NCBI GenBank assembly: GCA_045105615.1
Contig: JBGCDS010000006.1
Location: 1 to 64,000 of the forward strand
Source of the DNA: UBA1858 sp045105615
GTDB lineage: Bacteria > Pseudomonadota > Gammaproteobacteria > UBA4575
DNA: 64,000 nt
Direction: 5' to 3'
The position numbers and the translations under genes were made by a program. Shown here piece by piece: positions 34,749 to 43,132 of the stretch. A model generated the notes under the pieces. It had not been told where the DNA came from. It made no database searches and saw only the letters and a list, made by a program, of their open reading frames with translations. Within the stretch, counting starts at the first letter, position 1, and each line of letters starts with the position of its first letter.

Positions 34749-34948
34749 GCAAACATTTTAACTTAATTTATTAGATAATTTCACACAAGCGCTTATTTTT
34801 ACTCAAGTTAGTTTCTTTTAAACAGAGCAGATTGATAGCTGGTTCATTACTTGTTTAACGTTTGCACAATAAGTTCATTATTTACAACTAGACTACTAAC
34901 ATCATAATCTGCTACAAATACTTGAAGTTTTGTTACTAGGGACCATTA

Positions 34949-35782
34949 ATGGAGCTCAACCTTGATACAGGACGCCTCATTGTGTTTATTGGCGGCCTGC
35001 TAATCTTTGCAATTATTGAATCACTCTTTGCAAAACGAAGCTGGGATAAGCTGCGTGTAAAAAGGTTTGCGTTCCATGCTGGCGTTGCCGCATTTAATAC
35101 CGTGCTTATCCGCATGTTTATCTACGTCCCCATGTTGCTGTGGATTGTGTATGTCGAAGAAGAAGGCTGGGGTTTATCGCGTTGGTTAGGTTTACATGGC
35201 ATTACTGAAATTATCATTTCATTAATTGTATTGGATGCATTTGATTACTTCTGGCATCGCGCCAATCATCGCGTTGGATTTTTATGGCGCTTCCATAAAG
35301 CCCATCATGCCGATACACATATGGATGTTTCTACCGCTCTTCGCTTTCACCCGGGCGAATTGATCATCTCATCCTTAGTCAAAGCCACATGGATTGTTAT
35401 ATGGGGCCCAACGGTAATTGCTTGGTTTGTATTTGAAGCCCTAGTTAGTCTTAGCGCACAGTTTCATCATAGTAACTTCGACTTTCCAAATAAACTCGAA
35501 AAAATATTGTCACCGATTGTCGTCACGCCACGCTATCATGCATCACACCATGCGGTAGATAGAAACTATGGTGATGCAAACTTTTCAACCATTTTTAGTC
35601 TTTGGGATAGGATATTTTTTTCCTACCAAAAACCAGCAGTAGGAGGAAGCACCACACTAGCAAAGGACTCTATAGGTTTACCCGAAAATCGCTCACAGGC
35701 ATTTTCAGTGATAGCCTGGATTACAGAACCTTTTACCTCGCGTAATTTACACTTAGGCAACCAAGCATCTAACAAATCTTAA
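34949..35782 (+). CDS. Sterol desaturase / fatty acid hydroxylase family protein
   Basis: A 277-residue membrane di-iron enzyme. Hydrophobic segments occupy about residues 8-28, 50-70, 85-105 and 140-160. Histidine boxes are HRANH, HKAHH with HPGE, and HHSN with HASHH, giving the eight or more His that hold the iron pair. Such enzymes hydroxylate or desaturate lipids; the substrate is unknown. It precedes the small EHAG-repeat gene by 32 bases. Confidence 0.88.
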   Translation: MELNLDTGRLIVFIGGLLIFAIIESLFAKRSWDKLRVKRFAFHAGVAAFNTVLIRMFIYVPMLLWIVYVEEEGWGLSRWLGLHGITEIIISLIVLDAFDYFWHRANHRVGFLWRFHKAHHADTHMDVSTALRFHPGELIISSLVKATWIVIWGPTVIAWFVFEALVSLSAQFHHSNFDFPNKLEKILSPIVVTPRYHASHHAVDRNYGDANFSTIFSLWDRIFFSYQKPAVGGSTTLAKDSIGLPENRSQAFSVIAWITEPFTSRNLHLGNQASNKS

Positions 35783-35814
35783 CGTTAACTCTTAAACCAA
35801 AAAGGGGAATACAT

Positions 35815-35961
35815 ATGAAATTTATTGCACTTGCATTATTACTCTTACCTTTGTCTTTATTCGCTGGCGAGCACGCTGGCAAGAAAGCTGAACATGCCGG
35901 TGAAAAAGCAGAGCATGCGGGTAAAGAAGCGGAGCACGCAGGCAAAGCCGCTGAAAACTAA
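35815..35961 (+). CDS. Small exported protein with four EHAG heptad repeats
   Basis: A 48-residue protein. The start is fixed by an AAGGGG ribosome site nine bases upstream. A signal peptide runs through residues 1-17 (MKFIALALLLLPLSLFA), and the mature part is just 31 residues: four tandem 7-residue units of the form EHAGKKA / EHAGEKA / EHAGKEA / EHAGKAA, then EN. Each unit has one His, plus Glu and Lys, so the mature peptide is an amphipathic helix candidate with a His on the same face each turn-and-a-bit. Metal binding is possible. I know no family. It lies between the fatty acid hydroxylase and the 157-residue exported protein, 26 bases before the latter. Confidence 0.8.
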   Translation: MKFIALALLLLPLSLFAGEHAGKKAEHAGEKAEHAGKEAEHAGKAAEN

Positions 35962-35987
35962 TCTCACTCTGATTTAAAGGTAAATAT

Positions 35988-36461
35988 ATGCGACTCCTCA
36001 TTCAAATTAATACAAAGATAGTTTTTATCTTATTAATGCTTTGGGGAGTTTCACCATTTGCTAATGAGGCGAATACGACTGACAACCAACCCGCGAAAAA
36101 ATATTATGTGCATGACATTAAAAATGCCATGAATGATCACATTGCTAAAAGCATCGATGAGAATGGTGTATTTACCATTGAAGATGATAAAACTGGTGAA
36201 ATCTTATCTTTAAAATTTGTAAAAATTCATGACCCCGTACGCGTCATTGATGGCCGCACCTATTTCGCTTGCACTGACTTTCATGTCATCGGTAACAAAA
36301 AGAAACTTTATGACCTAGACTTCTGGATGAGCCCCGTCGACGGTAAACTAAAAATCTTCAAAGCAAAAATTCACAAAGAACCACGGAAATCCTTAATTTA
36401 CGGCTGGTATAAACAACCACGCTATACCTTTGTTGACGATAAAATCGTAGAGCTTTACTAA
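35988..36461 (+). CDS. Exported protein of unknown function
   Basis: A 157-residue protein with an N-terminal signal (FILLMLWGVSPFA) and a soluble beta-rich body, including DENGVFTIEDDKTGEILSL, LKFVKIHDPVRVIDGRTYF and a Tyr-rich end with GWYKQPRYTFVDD. AAAGG lies eight bases before the ATG. No known domain recognised; it is periplasmic by prediction. Placed 26 bases after the EHAG-repeat gene, so the two may work together. Confidence 0.75.
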   Translation: MRLLIQINTKIVFILLMLWGVSPFANEANTTDNQPAKKYYVHDIKNAMNDHIAKSIDENGVFTIEDDKTGEILSLKFVKIHDPVRVIDGRTYFACTDFHVIGNKKKLYDLDFWMSPVDGKLKIFKAKIHKEPRKSLIYGWYKQPRYTFVDDKIVELY

Positions 36462-36484
36462 ATCTCTCCCATTCTTTTTCTTTG

Positions 36485-36510
36485 CTTGCTTTTCAAGCCC
36501 CCAAAGCAAG
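36485..36510 (+). terminator. Weak hairpin after exported-protein gene
   Basis: CTTGCTTT (36485-36492) and AAAGCAAG (36503-36510) can pair around a 10-base loop, 24 bases after the stop. No T-tract follows, so it is a weak candidate. Confidence 0.35.
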
Positions 36511-36591
36511 CCCTTGTCGTCGATATAAAATGATATCTTTGTTAAGCTCACCTCAAATTATTGGTGGAAAGCGGTCTATCAAATCAATTAA

Positions 36592-36627
36592 GAATAGTGT
36601 TCTTTGAGCGACCAAAATACACTATTC
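36592..36627. promoter_or_regulatory. Inverted repeat, possible operator
   Basis: GAATAGTGT (36592-36600) and ACACTATTC (36619-36627) are perfect complements with an 18-base gap. The half-sites could bind a dimeric regulator. It lies beside the LysR remnant and may be a leftover of its target region. Confidence 0.3.
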
Positions 36628-36661
36628 ATAATACCCATATAATTTCAGAATACCTGTAAAA

Positions 36662-36898
36662 TTAATCCACTCTACTGTTTAGACATTCAAACTCTCCAAA
36701 TTCAGCGGGAAGAAAATCTTACAAAGCAATAATAGAGGGGGCTTACCCTCGTTGAGTGGGCATGATCAAACTTAGCTGGGACAATCCAGCGTGCCATCCT
36801 GGTAACACTCTGGTCAGTTCACCCGATTTCAATTCATCACGACATGTGTAGGCAGGCAAAGCCACAATGCCTAACCCGGCAATCGCCGCTTGTTTCAT
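36662..36898 (-). pseudogene. Decayed LysR-type regulator, C-terminal fragment
   Basis: On the minus strand, codons from 36898 read MKQAAIAGLGIVALPAY, then a segment with DELKSGELTRVLPGW, and LSLIMPTQRG before a TAA at 36743-36745. After it the same frame continues APSIIAL, a second TAA (36719-36721), then DFLPAEFGEF up to a stop at 36662-36664. This is the effector domain end of a LysR regulator (AALAGLGIALLP ... RRGLLP ... DFL pattern), with two in-frame stops and no N-terminal DNA-binding half. It is therefore a true remnant, not a short gene. Confidence 0.85.
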
Positions 36899-36969
36899 AG
36901 AAAACGTAAAGAAACTTAAAATTATTTTAAAAATGCCAAGATAGCATAGTTAACTTTTACACCTTCCAT

Positions 36970-36997
36970 AAAAAAAGCCTCGCAATGCGAGGCTTTT
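36970..36997 (-). terminator. Terminator of groESL operon
   Basis: AAAAGCCTCGC (36973-36983) and GCGAGGCTTTT (36987-36997) form a perfect 11-bp stem with a 3-base loop. On the minus strand the stem is followed by a T-run of seven (complement of 36970-36976). It lies 27 bases after the groEL stop. Confidence 0.9.
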
Positions 36998-37023
36998 AAT
37001 TTAAAGCTAGGAAGCTTGATGAA

Positions 37024-38667
37024 TTACATCATGCCACCCATTCCACCCATGCCGCCCATGTCTGGTGCGCCCATTGCTGGTGCATCATCCTGAGGTAGCT
37101 CTGCTACCATGGCTTGAGTTGTAATCATTAATCCAGCAATCGATCCTGCGTTTTGAAGTGCAGAACGAGTTACTTTAGTTGGATCAAGAATACCCATTTC
37201 AATCATGTCGCCGTACTCACCTGACGCAGCGTTATAACCAAAGTTACCATCGCCTTCATCAACTTTAGCAAGTACAACTGATGCTTCATCACCTGCGTTA
37301 GCCGTGATTTGACGTAGAGGCTCTTCCATTGCACGGCGTGCAATGTTGACACCTGCAGTTTGGTCGTCGTTATCACCGGTTAAGTTGGCCAATGCTTTAC
37401 GTGCACGAATCAGTGCAACACCGCCACCAGGAACTACGCCTTCCTCTACTGCTGCGCGTGTTGCATGTAATGCATCTTCTACACGTGCTTTCTTCTCTTT
37501 CATTTCAACTTCTGTTGCTGCGCCAACTTTAATCACTGCAACACCGCCAGCTAACTTAGCCATACGTTCTTGAAGTTTTTCTTTGTCGTAGTCAGATGTT
37601 GCCTCTTCAATCTGTGCACGAATTTGATCTACGCGTGCTTTGATTGCGTCCGCTTTACCTGCACCATCAACGATAGTTGTGTTTTCTTTAGTGATTTGAA
37701 TACGCTTAGCTGTACCTAAATCTTCTAGTGTTGCTTTCTCTAAAGATAAACCAACTTCTTCAGCAATGACTGTACCGCCAGTAAGAATTGCAATGTCTTC
37801 TAGCATTGCTTTACGACGATCACCAAAACCAGGCGCTTTAACTGCAGCTACTTTAACGATACCGCGAATAGTATTCACTACTAGCGTTGCTAGTGCTTCA
37901 CCTTCAACATCTTCTGCAATAATCATTAAAGGACGACCTGCTTTTGCAACGCCTTCTAATAAAGGAAGAAGATCACGGATGTTTGATACTTTCTTGTCAT
38001 GTAACAAGATGAATGGGTCATCCATATCACATGTCATGCTGTCTTGGTTATTAACAAAGTAAGGAGAAAGATAACCGCGGTCAAATTGCATACCTTCAAC
38101 AACGTCTAACTCATTCTCTAATGCATTACCTTCTTCAACGGTAATCACACCTTCCTTACCGACTTTGTCCATAGACTCTGCGATGATGTCACCGATAGAT
38201 GTATCAGAATTTGCAGAGATACTACCTACCTGTGCAATAGACTTGTTATCTGAACATGGTACTGACGCTGTTTTTAGCGCTTCAACTGCAGTAGTCACTG
38301 CTTTGTCGATACCACGCTTAAGATCCATAGGATTCATGCCAGCAGCCACTGCTTTCATACCTTCACGCACAATTGATTGCGCTAGTACTGTTGCTGTTGT
38401 TGTTCCATCACCAGCTACATCAGAAGTTTGCGAAGCAACTTCCTTAACCATCTGTGCGCCCATGTTTTCAAGCTTATCTTCTAATTCGATTTCTTTTGCA
38501 ACCGATACACCATCTTTAGTGACGGTTGGTGCACCAAAAGATTTATCTAATACTACATTGCGACCCTTTGGTCCTAATGTTGCTTTTACTGCGTTAGCTA
38601 AGATGTTCACACCATTGACCATACGGGCTCTGGCTTCATCTCCAAATATGACTTCTTTTGCACTCAT
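37024..38667 (-). CDS. groEL: Chaperonin GroEL (Hsp60)
   Basis: A 547-residue chaperonin that folds proteins in its double ring with ATP and GroES. GPKGRNVVLDKSFGAPTVTKDG and the ATP site GDGTTTATVLA are unmistakable, and the protein ends in the Gly-Met tail GGMGGMGGMM. It follows groES after 67 bases on the minus strand, under the CIRCE site at 39092-39118. Confidence 0.98.
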   Translation of the reverse strand: MSAKEVIFGDEARARMVNGVNILANAVKATLGPKGRNVVLDKSFGAPTVTKDGVSVAKEIELEDKLENMGAQMVKEVASQTSDVAGDGTTTATVLAQSIVREGMKAVAAGMNPMDLKRGIDKAVTTAVEALKTASVPCSDNKSIAQVGSISANSDTSIGDIIAESMDKVGKEGVITVEEGNALENELDVVEGMQFDRGYLSPYFVNNQDSMTCDMDDPFILLHDKKVSNIRDLLPLLEGVAKAGRPLMIIAEDVEGEALATLVVNTIRGIVKVAAVKAPGFGDRRKAMLEDIAILTGGTVIAEEVGLSLEKATLEDLGTAKRIQITKENTTIVDGAGKADAIKARVDQIRAQIEEATSDYDKEKLQERMAKLAGGVAVIKVGAATEVEMKEKKARVEDALHATRAAVEEGVVPGGGVALIRARKALANLTGDNDDQTAGVNIARRAMEEPLRQITANAGDEASVVLAKVDEGDGNFGYNAASGEYGDMIEMGILDPTKVTRSALQNAGSIAGLMITTQAMVAELPQDDAPAMGAPDMGGMGGMGGMM

Positions 38668-38734
38668 AACGTTTACCTTTGCTTAAATTTTATTTAATTC
38701 AAAAAATTCTGATTAGCAATCAGACCAGAGTTAA

Positions 38735-39025
38735 CTAGCCTTCGATGACGGCCATGATGTCGTCTTCACGCATCACTAATAAATCATCGCCGTCTACTTT
38801 CACTTCAGTACCAGAATATTTTCCGAACAGAACGGTATCGCCTACTTTGACGTCAAGTGCTTGCACTTTGCCGCTATCGCTTGCTTTGCCGTTACCAACA
38901 GCTAGTACTTCACCTTTAATAGGCTTCTCAGTTGCAGAATCAGGAATGACGATGCCACCAGGACTGGTACGCTCTTCTTCCATTCGCTTAATTACTACAC
39001 GATCGTGTAAAGGTCTTAATTTCAT
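38735..39025 (-). CDS. groES: Co-chaperonin GroES (Hsp10)
   Basis: A 96-residue co-chaperonin. MKLRPLHDRVVIKR at the start, the mobile loop EERTSPGGIVIPDSA and GDTVLFGKYSGTEVKVDG are all present. First gene of the groES-groEL operon; start about 67 bases downstream of the CIRCE element. Confidence 0.98.
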   Translation of the reverse strand: MKLRPLHDRVVIKRMEEERTSPGGIVIPDSATEKPIKGEVLAVGNGKASDSGKVQALDVKVGDTVLFGKYSGTEVKVDGDDLLVMREDDIMAVIEG

Positions 39026-39091
39026 GTCGTATATCTCCTGACAATTAAAAATCTTAAAATTCTTTATAAATTCATAGGGTTGCTAAATTTG

Positions 39092-39118
39092 TTAGCACTC
39101 TAGTCGAATGAGTGCCAA
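39092..39118 (-). promoter_or_regulatory. CIRCE operator (HrcA site) of groESL
   Basis: TTAGCACTC (39092-39100), nine bases, then GAGTGCCAA (39110-39118). This is the CIRCE inverted repeat (consensus TTAGCACTC-N9-GAGTGCTAA) with one mismatch in the right arm. It lies 67 bases before groES, where the repressor HrcA acts in bacteria that use it. hrcA is not in this window. Confidence 0.92.
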
Positions 39119-39156
39119 TGATACGGTTCGGCCTAGCGTTGTCAAGGCACAAATTG

Positions 39157-39627
39157 TTACTTGTTCTGGTCATAGGGCTCTTTATCGTTTTCTATAATTT
39201 CGCCTTCGATGACGTCAGGATCACGCGGCCTAGCAGTCGGTCCAGCGCTATTAAATCCGCCCGTCGTCACCTTCATGTTCTTGATTGCCCAGGCAATAAT
39301 CGCTTGACGAGTAAACGGAATTAGACATAGAAAACCGATGCTATCAGTGAGAAACCCTGGCGTTAACAACAATGCACCGCCAATTATTAATGCCACGCCT
39401 TCTAACATAGTGGTGGCTGGCAATTGCCCTGTACCGACTTCCTGTTGGAATTTCGCCATAGTGTTGAATCCCTGCGCACGCAGCAGAGACACACCGATTA
39501 TTGCGGTGACTATAATCAAAAGTACGGTCGGTAACGCACCAATCAACCCACCTAGTTCTATGAATAGGTAGATTTCTATTAACGGGATGCCAATAAATAA
39601 CGCTGCAGCAACTGGAAAGCCCCGCAT
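39157..39627 (-). CDS. fxsA: FxsA family membrane protein
   Basis: A 156-residue inner-membrane protein with the FxsA pattern: FIGIPLIEIYLFIELGGLIG, then LLIIVTAIIGVSLLRAQGF, LLLTPGFLTDSIGFL and a polar tail. E. coli FxsA limits exclusion of phage T7 by the F plasmid; its normal role is unknown. It lies upstream of groES on the same strand, the usual place for fxsA in this group. Confidence 0.92.
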   Translation of the reverse strand: MRGFPVAAALFIGIPLIEIYLFIELGGLIGALPTVLLIIVTAIIGVSLLRAQGFNTMAKFQQEVGTGQLPATTMLEGVALIIGGALLLTPGFLTDSIGFLCLIPFTRQAIIAWAIKNMKVTTGGFNSAGPTARPRDPDVIEGEIIENDKEPYDQNK

Positions 39628-39728
39628 TAGAGTTTGCTAGTGTTTATAACCATTACCCCTATATAGTGACGCCCATGCCGCTTTACAATGGCTAATGAAA
39701 TATTTATCTGAAAATCCCTAGCGATACC

Positions 39729-40061
39729 ATGCCTACAATAGATCAGCAGAAAATGCTGTTAGTTATGACCACAATCCCTGACATCGATAAGGGAAAGTTG
39801 CTCGCCCGTCAGATAATCGAAGAACGACTGGTTGCTTGTTGCAACATAGTGCCTGGAATGACGTCTATTTATCGCTGGAAAGATGAACTGTGTGAAGACC
39901 AAGAGTGTCTATTAGTAATGAAAACGCTAAAAACCCGGTATACACAGTTAAGTAAGTTTATTCTTCAACAACATCCTTACGACACCCCAGAATTAATCGC
40001 CTTACCAATTACACAAAGCACAGAAGAGTATTTATCATGGGTCACCAAAGAAACCAGTTAA
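39729..40061 (+). CDS. cutA: Divalent-cation tolerance protein CutA
   Basis: A 110-residue trimeric PII-like protein. The pattern is LLVMTTIPDIDKGKLLARQIIEERLVACCNIVPGMTSIYRWK and PYDTPELIALPI. E. coli CutA is linked to copper tolerance; the molecular role is unclear. The end overlaps the start of dsbD by 25 bases, so the two are co-translated, as in E. coli. Confidence 0.94.
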   Translation: MPTIDQQKMLLVMTTIPDIDKGKLLARQIIEERLVACCNIVPGMTSIYRWKDELCEDQECLLVMKTLKTRYTQLSKFILQQHPYDTPELIALPITQSTEEYLSWVTKETS

Positions 40062-41923
40062 TTCACCAATCTATTTGGGCAAGTTTATTAGCGCTATTTC
40101 TACTATTAAGTGCATCAAGCCAATCATTTGCTGCCGGCAACCCCTTTGGGAATAGCAGTGAAGAAGACGAAGAATTCCTGACGGTTGATGAAGCATTTCA
40201 ATTAACCGCTACCAGCAATTCAGCCAACGAAATAAAGTTATTTTGGAATGTTGCGGATGAATACTATCTATACAGAAAGCGCCTTAGCGTTAGCAGCAAC
40301 GATGCCAGCGTAGTAATTGGCGAATTAGGTTTGCCGACAGGTAGAAATCTACATGACGAATTTTTTGGTGACGTTGAAATATATGAACATAGCCTAGATG
40401 TCAGCGTGCCCATTTCTGCCAACACTAATACGGTTGAACTGATAGTTGGATACCAGGGCTGCGCTCATGCTGGCCTATGCTATCCACCGGTGAAAAAGAC
40501 TATCAACGTGACACTGCCAGGTAATGCTGGTGGCTCAGGCACGAACATTGCCAAATCCATGAGTACGGGCGATTCTACCAATACCAAAGCAGCAAAACCG
40601 GTCAATGAGCAGGATAGTATTTTAGATAATCTTAAAAATGCAAATCCTCTCGTGGCGATTATGCTCAGTTTAGGCTTTGGCCTGCTGGTGGCTTTCACCG
40701 CGTGCATGTACCCAATGATTCCAATCTTAACATCGTTGATTATGGGACAGGGCGAAAAGATAACCACATTCAGAGCCTTTAGCCTGTCGCTTAGTTACAC
40801 GCAGGGTATCGCACTTACCTTTGGCGTGCTTGGCGCAATCATGGCAGTTGTAGGAGAGGCTTTAGGTATTCAAGGCAGCTTACAAACTCCTTGGATTTTG
40901 ATCCCATCAGCTTTATTATTTATTGGCTTAGCATTTTCTATGTTCGGCTTTTATGAAATCCAAGTCCCAAGCGCATTACAAAGCAAGCTAAACGAAAAGA
41001 GTAACCAGCAGAAAGGTGGCTCTCTATTTGGCGTTGGCTTAATGGGTGTATTGTCTGCACTTATTGTTGGTCCATGTGGCGGCCCAGTATTATTAGCTGT
41101 GCTTGCATTTGCCGCTCAATCACAAAGTCCATTGGCTGGATTCTTATACTTATGGGTATTCGGCACTGGCATGGGCTTACCACTCCTCATTATGGGCTCA
41201 GGTGGAGGTGCTCTATTGCCTAAAGCCGGTACCTGGATGGACATTGTTAAAGCCACCGGCGGTGTAATTATGATCGGTTTAGCAATTAGCTTTTTAGAAC
41301 GTCTTAGCCCAACTTATATACCTACCTCCATTATCATGCTGATGTGGGCAGCATTGCTTATTATCGTCGCTGTATATTTAGGCGCTTTAAAATCGTTATC
41401 GGACGATTGCAGTGGCTGGAGCAAGTTATGGAAAGGGCTAGGTTTAATCCTGCTCATCTATGGTGCTATGTTCTTAGTCGGCCTTGCGGCTGGCGGAAAA
41501 GACACATTGAAGCCATTGACTGGGGTTATCTCAAGCGGACAACATGCCACCAGCCAACAACATGTTGCTCATAAACGCATCAAGACAGTGGATGATCTCA
41601 ATAGTGAATTAACAGCAGCCAAAGCGGCTGGTAAGCCTGTCATGTTGGATTTTTACGCAGATTGGTGTGCGTATTGCAAAGTCATGGAAAAGAAAGTATT
41701 TCCTGATCCCGCAGTCGTTGCCGCTTTAGACAATGTTGTGTTCTTACAGGCTGACATTACCGTCCAAGATAATGCTGATAAAGAATTAGCGCGTCATTTG
41801 GATATGTCTGCTCCACCCATGCTGTACTTTTGGGATGCAGATGGCACTGACTTAAGAAGCAGTCGGTTAACCGGGAGTGTCACCGCTGAGCAGTTAGCAG
41901 ACCATTTAAACACCCTATTTTAA
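40037..41923 (+). CDS. dsbD: Thiol:disulfide interchange protein DsbD
   Basis: A 628-residue protein that carries electrons from cytoplasmic thioredoxin across the inner membrane to periplasmic DsbC, DsbG and cytochrome c maturation. Signal peptide 1-33; N-terminal alpha domain with the cysteine pair YQGCAHAGLCYPP; eight-helix beta domain with TACMYPMIP and VGPCGGPVLL cysteines; C-terminal thioredoxin-like gamma domain with DWCAYCKVM. Overlaps cutA and precedes the aroQ-acc block. Confidence 0.95.
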   Translation: MGHQRNQLIHQSIWASLLALFLLLSASSQSFAAGNPFGNSSEEDEEFLTVDEAFQLTATSNSANEIKLFWNVADEYYLYRKRLSVSSNDASVVIGELGLPTGRNLHDEFFGDVEIYEHSLDVSVPISANTNTVELIVGYQGCAHAGLCYPPVKKTINVTLPGNAGGSGTNIAKSMSTGDSTNTKAAKPVNEQDSILDNLKNANPLVAIMLSLGFGLLVAFTACMYPMIPILTSLIMGQGEKITTFRAFSLSLSYTQGIALTFGVLGAIMAVVGEALGIQGSLQTPWILIPSALLFIGLAFSMFGFYEIQVPSALQSKLNEKSNQQKGGSLFGVGLMGVLSALIVGPCGGPVLLAVLAFAAQSQSPLAGFLYLWVFGTGMGLPLLIMGSGGGALLPKAGTWMDIVKATGGVIMIGLAISFLERLSPTYIPTSIIMLMWAALLIIVAVYLGALKSLSDDCSGWSKLWKGLGLILLIYGAMFLVGLAAGGKDTLKPLTGVISSGQHATSQQHVAHKRIKTVDDLNSELTAAKAAGKPVMLDFYADWCAYCKVMEKKVFPDPAVVAALDNVVFLQADITVQDNADKELARHLDMSAPPMLYFWDADGTDLRSSRLTGSVTAEQLADHLNTLF

Positions 41924-41941
41924 TCTCAATTTTGCTTAATA

Positions 41942-41974
41942 TTGGCTAGGCGCATGAGCCCTGTGCTTAGCCAA
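41942..41974 (+). terminator. Hairpin after dsbD
   Basis: Arms 41942-41954 and 41962-41974 form a 13-bp stem with two G-U pairs and a 7-base loop, 18 bases after the dsbD stop. No T-tract follows; it may be a pause or processing site between dsbD and aroQ. Confidence 0.5.
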
Positions 41975-42126
41975 CTTGCCACTCGCACAAACTATCATCT
42001 TGTAGCAAACCTCTGAAAATTTGCTGCTAAATTCGCCTATCTTGTTGTATATTAGACAGCTCGTTATTTTTACGGCACAATACTTCTAGAGCTAAAATAC
42101 AATCCAACAAAGAGTTCACCTGGCTA

Positions 42127-42567
42127 ATGAGCAAAATCCTTCTTCTAAATGGCCCAAATTTAAATCTATTGGGTTCTAGAGAACCTGATGTCTATGGTTA
42201 CGACACGCTAGACCAGATTGTGGAGAATGCATCCGCACATGCCAAATCGTTAGGACATGAATTGGTGCATCTGCAATCCAATGCTGAGCATGAGCTCATC
42301 AATCGATTGCATGCCGCCAAGCAAGAAAATGTTGAATTCATTGTTATCAACCCAGGCGCATTTACTCACACGAGTATTGCTTTACGAGATGCATTTCTGG
42401 GTGTCGCTATTCCGTTCATTGAAATACACATTTCCAATGTATTTGCGCGAGAAGAATTTCGACAGGTGTCTTATTTATCAGATGTTGCGGTGGGGATTAT
42501 TTCTGGCATGGGTACCTATGGATACCAACTTGCCATCAGCGCCGCGCACAACCAGTTAACCAAATAA
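42127..42567 (+). CDS. aroQ: Type II 3-dehydroquinate dehydratase
   Basis: A 146-residue dodecameric enzyme of the shikimate pathway. The motifs NGPNLNLLGSREPDVYG at the start, NPGAFTHTSIALRDAF and EIHISNVFAREEFR match the family, with the catalytic Tyr in the first loop and His in the last. First gene before accB, as in many gammaproteobacteria. Confidence 0.96.
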   Translation: MSKILLLNGPNLNLLGSREPDVYGYDTLDQIVENASAHAKSLGHELVHLQSNAEHELINRLHAAKQENVEFIVINPGAFTHTSIALRDAFLGVAIPFIEIHISNVFAREEFRQVSYLSDVAVGIISGMGTYGYQLAISAAHNQLTK

Positions 42568-42581
42568 AAAGAACTAAGCAC

Positions 42582-43037
42582 ATGGATATACGAAAAGTAA
42601 AAAAACTAATTGAGTTACTAGAAGAGTCTGGCATTGCCGAGATTGAAATCAAAGAAGGTGAAGAGTCAGTACGCATTAGTCGCGACAACCCCAACGCTCC
42701 TATTATGCCAATGCAATATGCAGCAGCTCCGGCTCCGGCTCCTATGCCAGCTGCCACAACCGCCCCAGCAGAAAATACTAGCACTGAGCCTGCCATTGTT
42801 AGCGGGCATCAAGTAACCTCACCCATGGTAGGTACGTTCTATGAAGCCTCCTCACCAGGAGCAACGCCTTTCGCTGAAGTTGGCAAACAGGTTAAAGAAG
42901 GCGATGTGCTCTGCATTATTGAAGCAATGAAAATGCTTAACCAAATTGAAAGCGATAAGTCAGGCACAGTTAAAGCGGTGCTTGCTGAGAATGGTCAACC
43001 AGTTGAATTCGGACAACCACTTTTTGTCATTGAATAA
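42582..43037 (+). CDS. accB: Acetyl-CoA carboxylase biotin carboxyl carrier protein
   Basis: A 151-residue carrier. The N-terminal domain has the usual acidic IEEL-like start, then an Ala/Pro linker with many PAPAP repeats, then the biotinyl domain, in which the biotin Lys lies in IIEAMKMLNQIE. Carries carboxybiotin from AccC to AccAD in fatty acid synthesis. Confidence 0.97.
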   Translation: MDIRKVKKLIELLEESGIAEIEIKEGEESVRISRDNPNAPIMPMQYAAAPAPAPMPAATTAPAENTSTEPAIVSGHQVTSPMVGTFYEASSPGATPFAEVGKQVKEGDVLCIIEAMKMLNQIESDKSGTVKAVLAENGQPVEFGQPLFVIE

Positions 43038-43132
43038 ATTCACTGCTTAACTATATTGACGAGCTACTTGCCACTGAATAACAAGATGTTTAGCCATTTG
43101 TAAAACATCACAAAAAGAAGAATAACCGAGCC

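Larger units (their letters stand above)
36462..37023. other. Intergenic region with decayed LysR gene
   Basis: About 560 bases without an intact gene between the exported protein and groEL. It holds a weak hairpin (36485-36510) after the exported gene, an inverted repeat at 36592-36627, the LysR remnant at 36662-36898, and the groEL terminator at 36970-36997. It looks like the site of a deletion. Confidence 0.6.

Noticed and set aside
38165..38686. 173-codon plus-strand frame opposite groEL
   Set aside because: Ala/Ser/Thr-rich antisense shadow; groEL reads fully on the minus strand.
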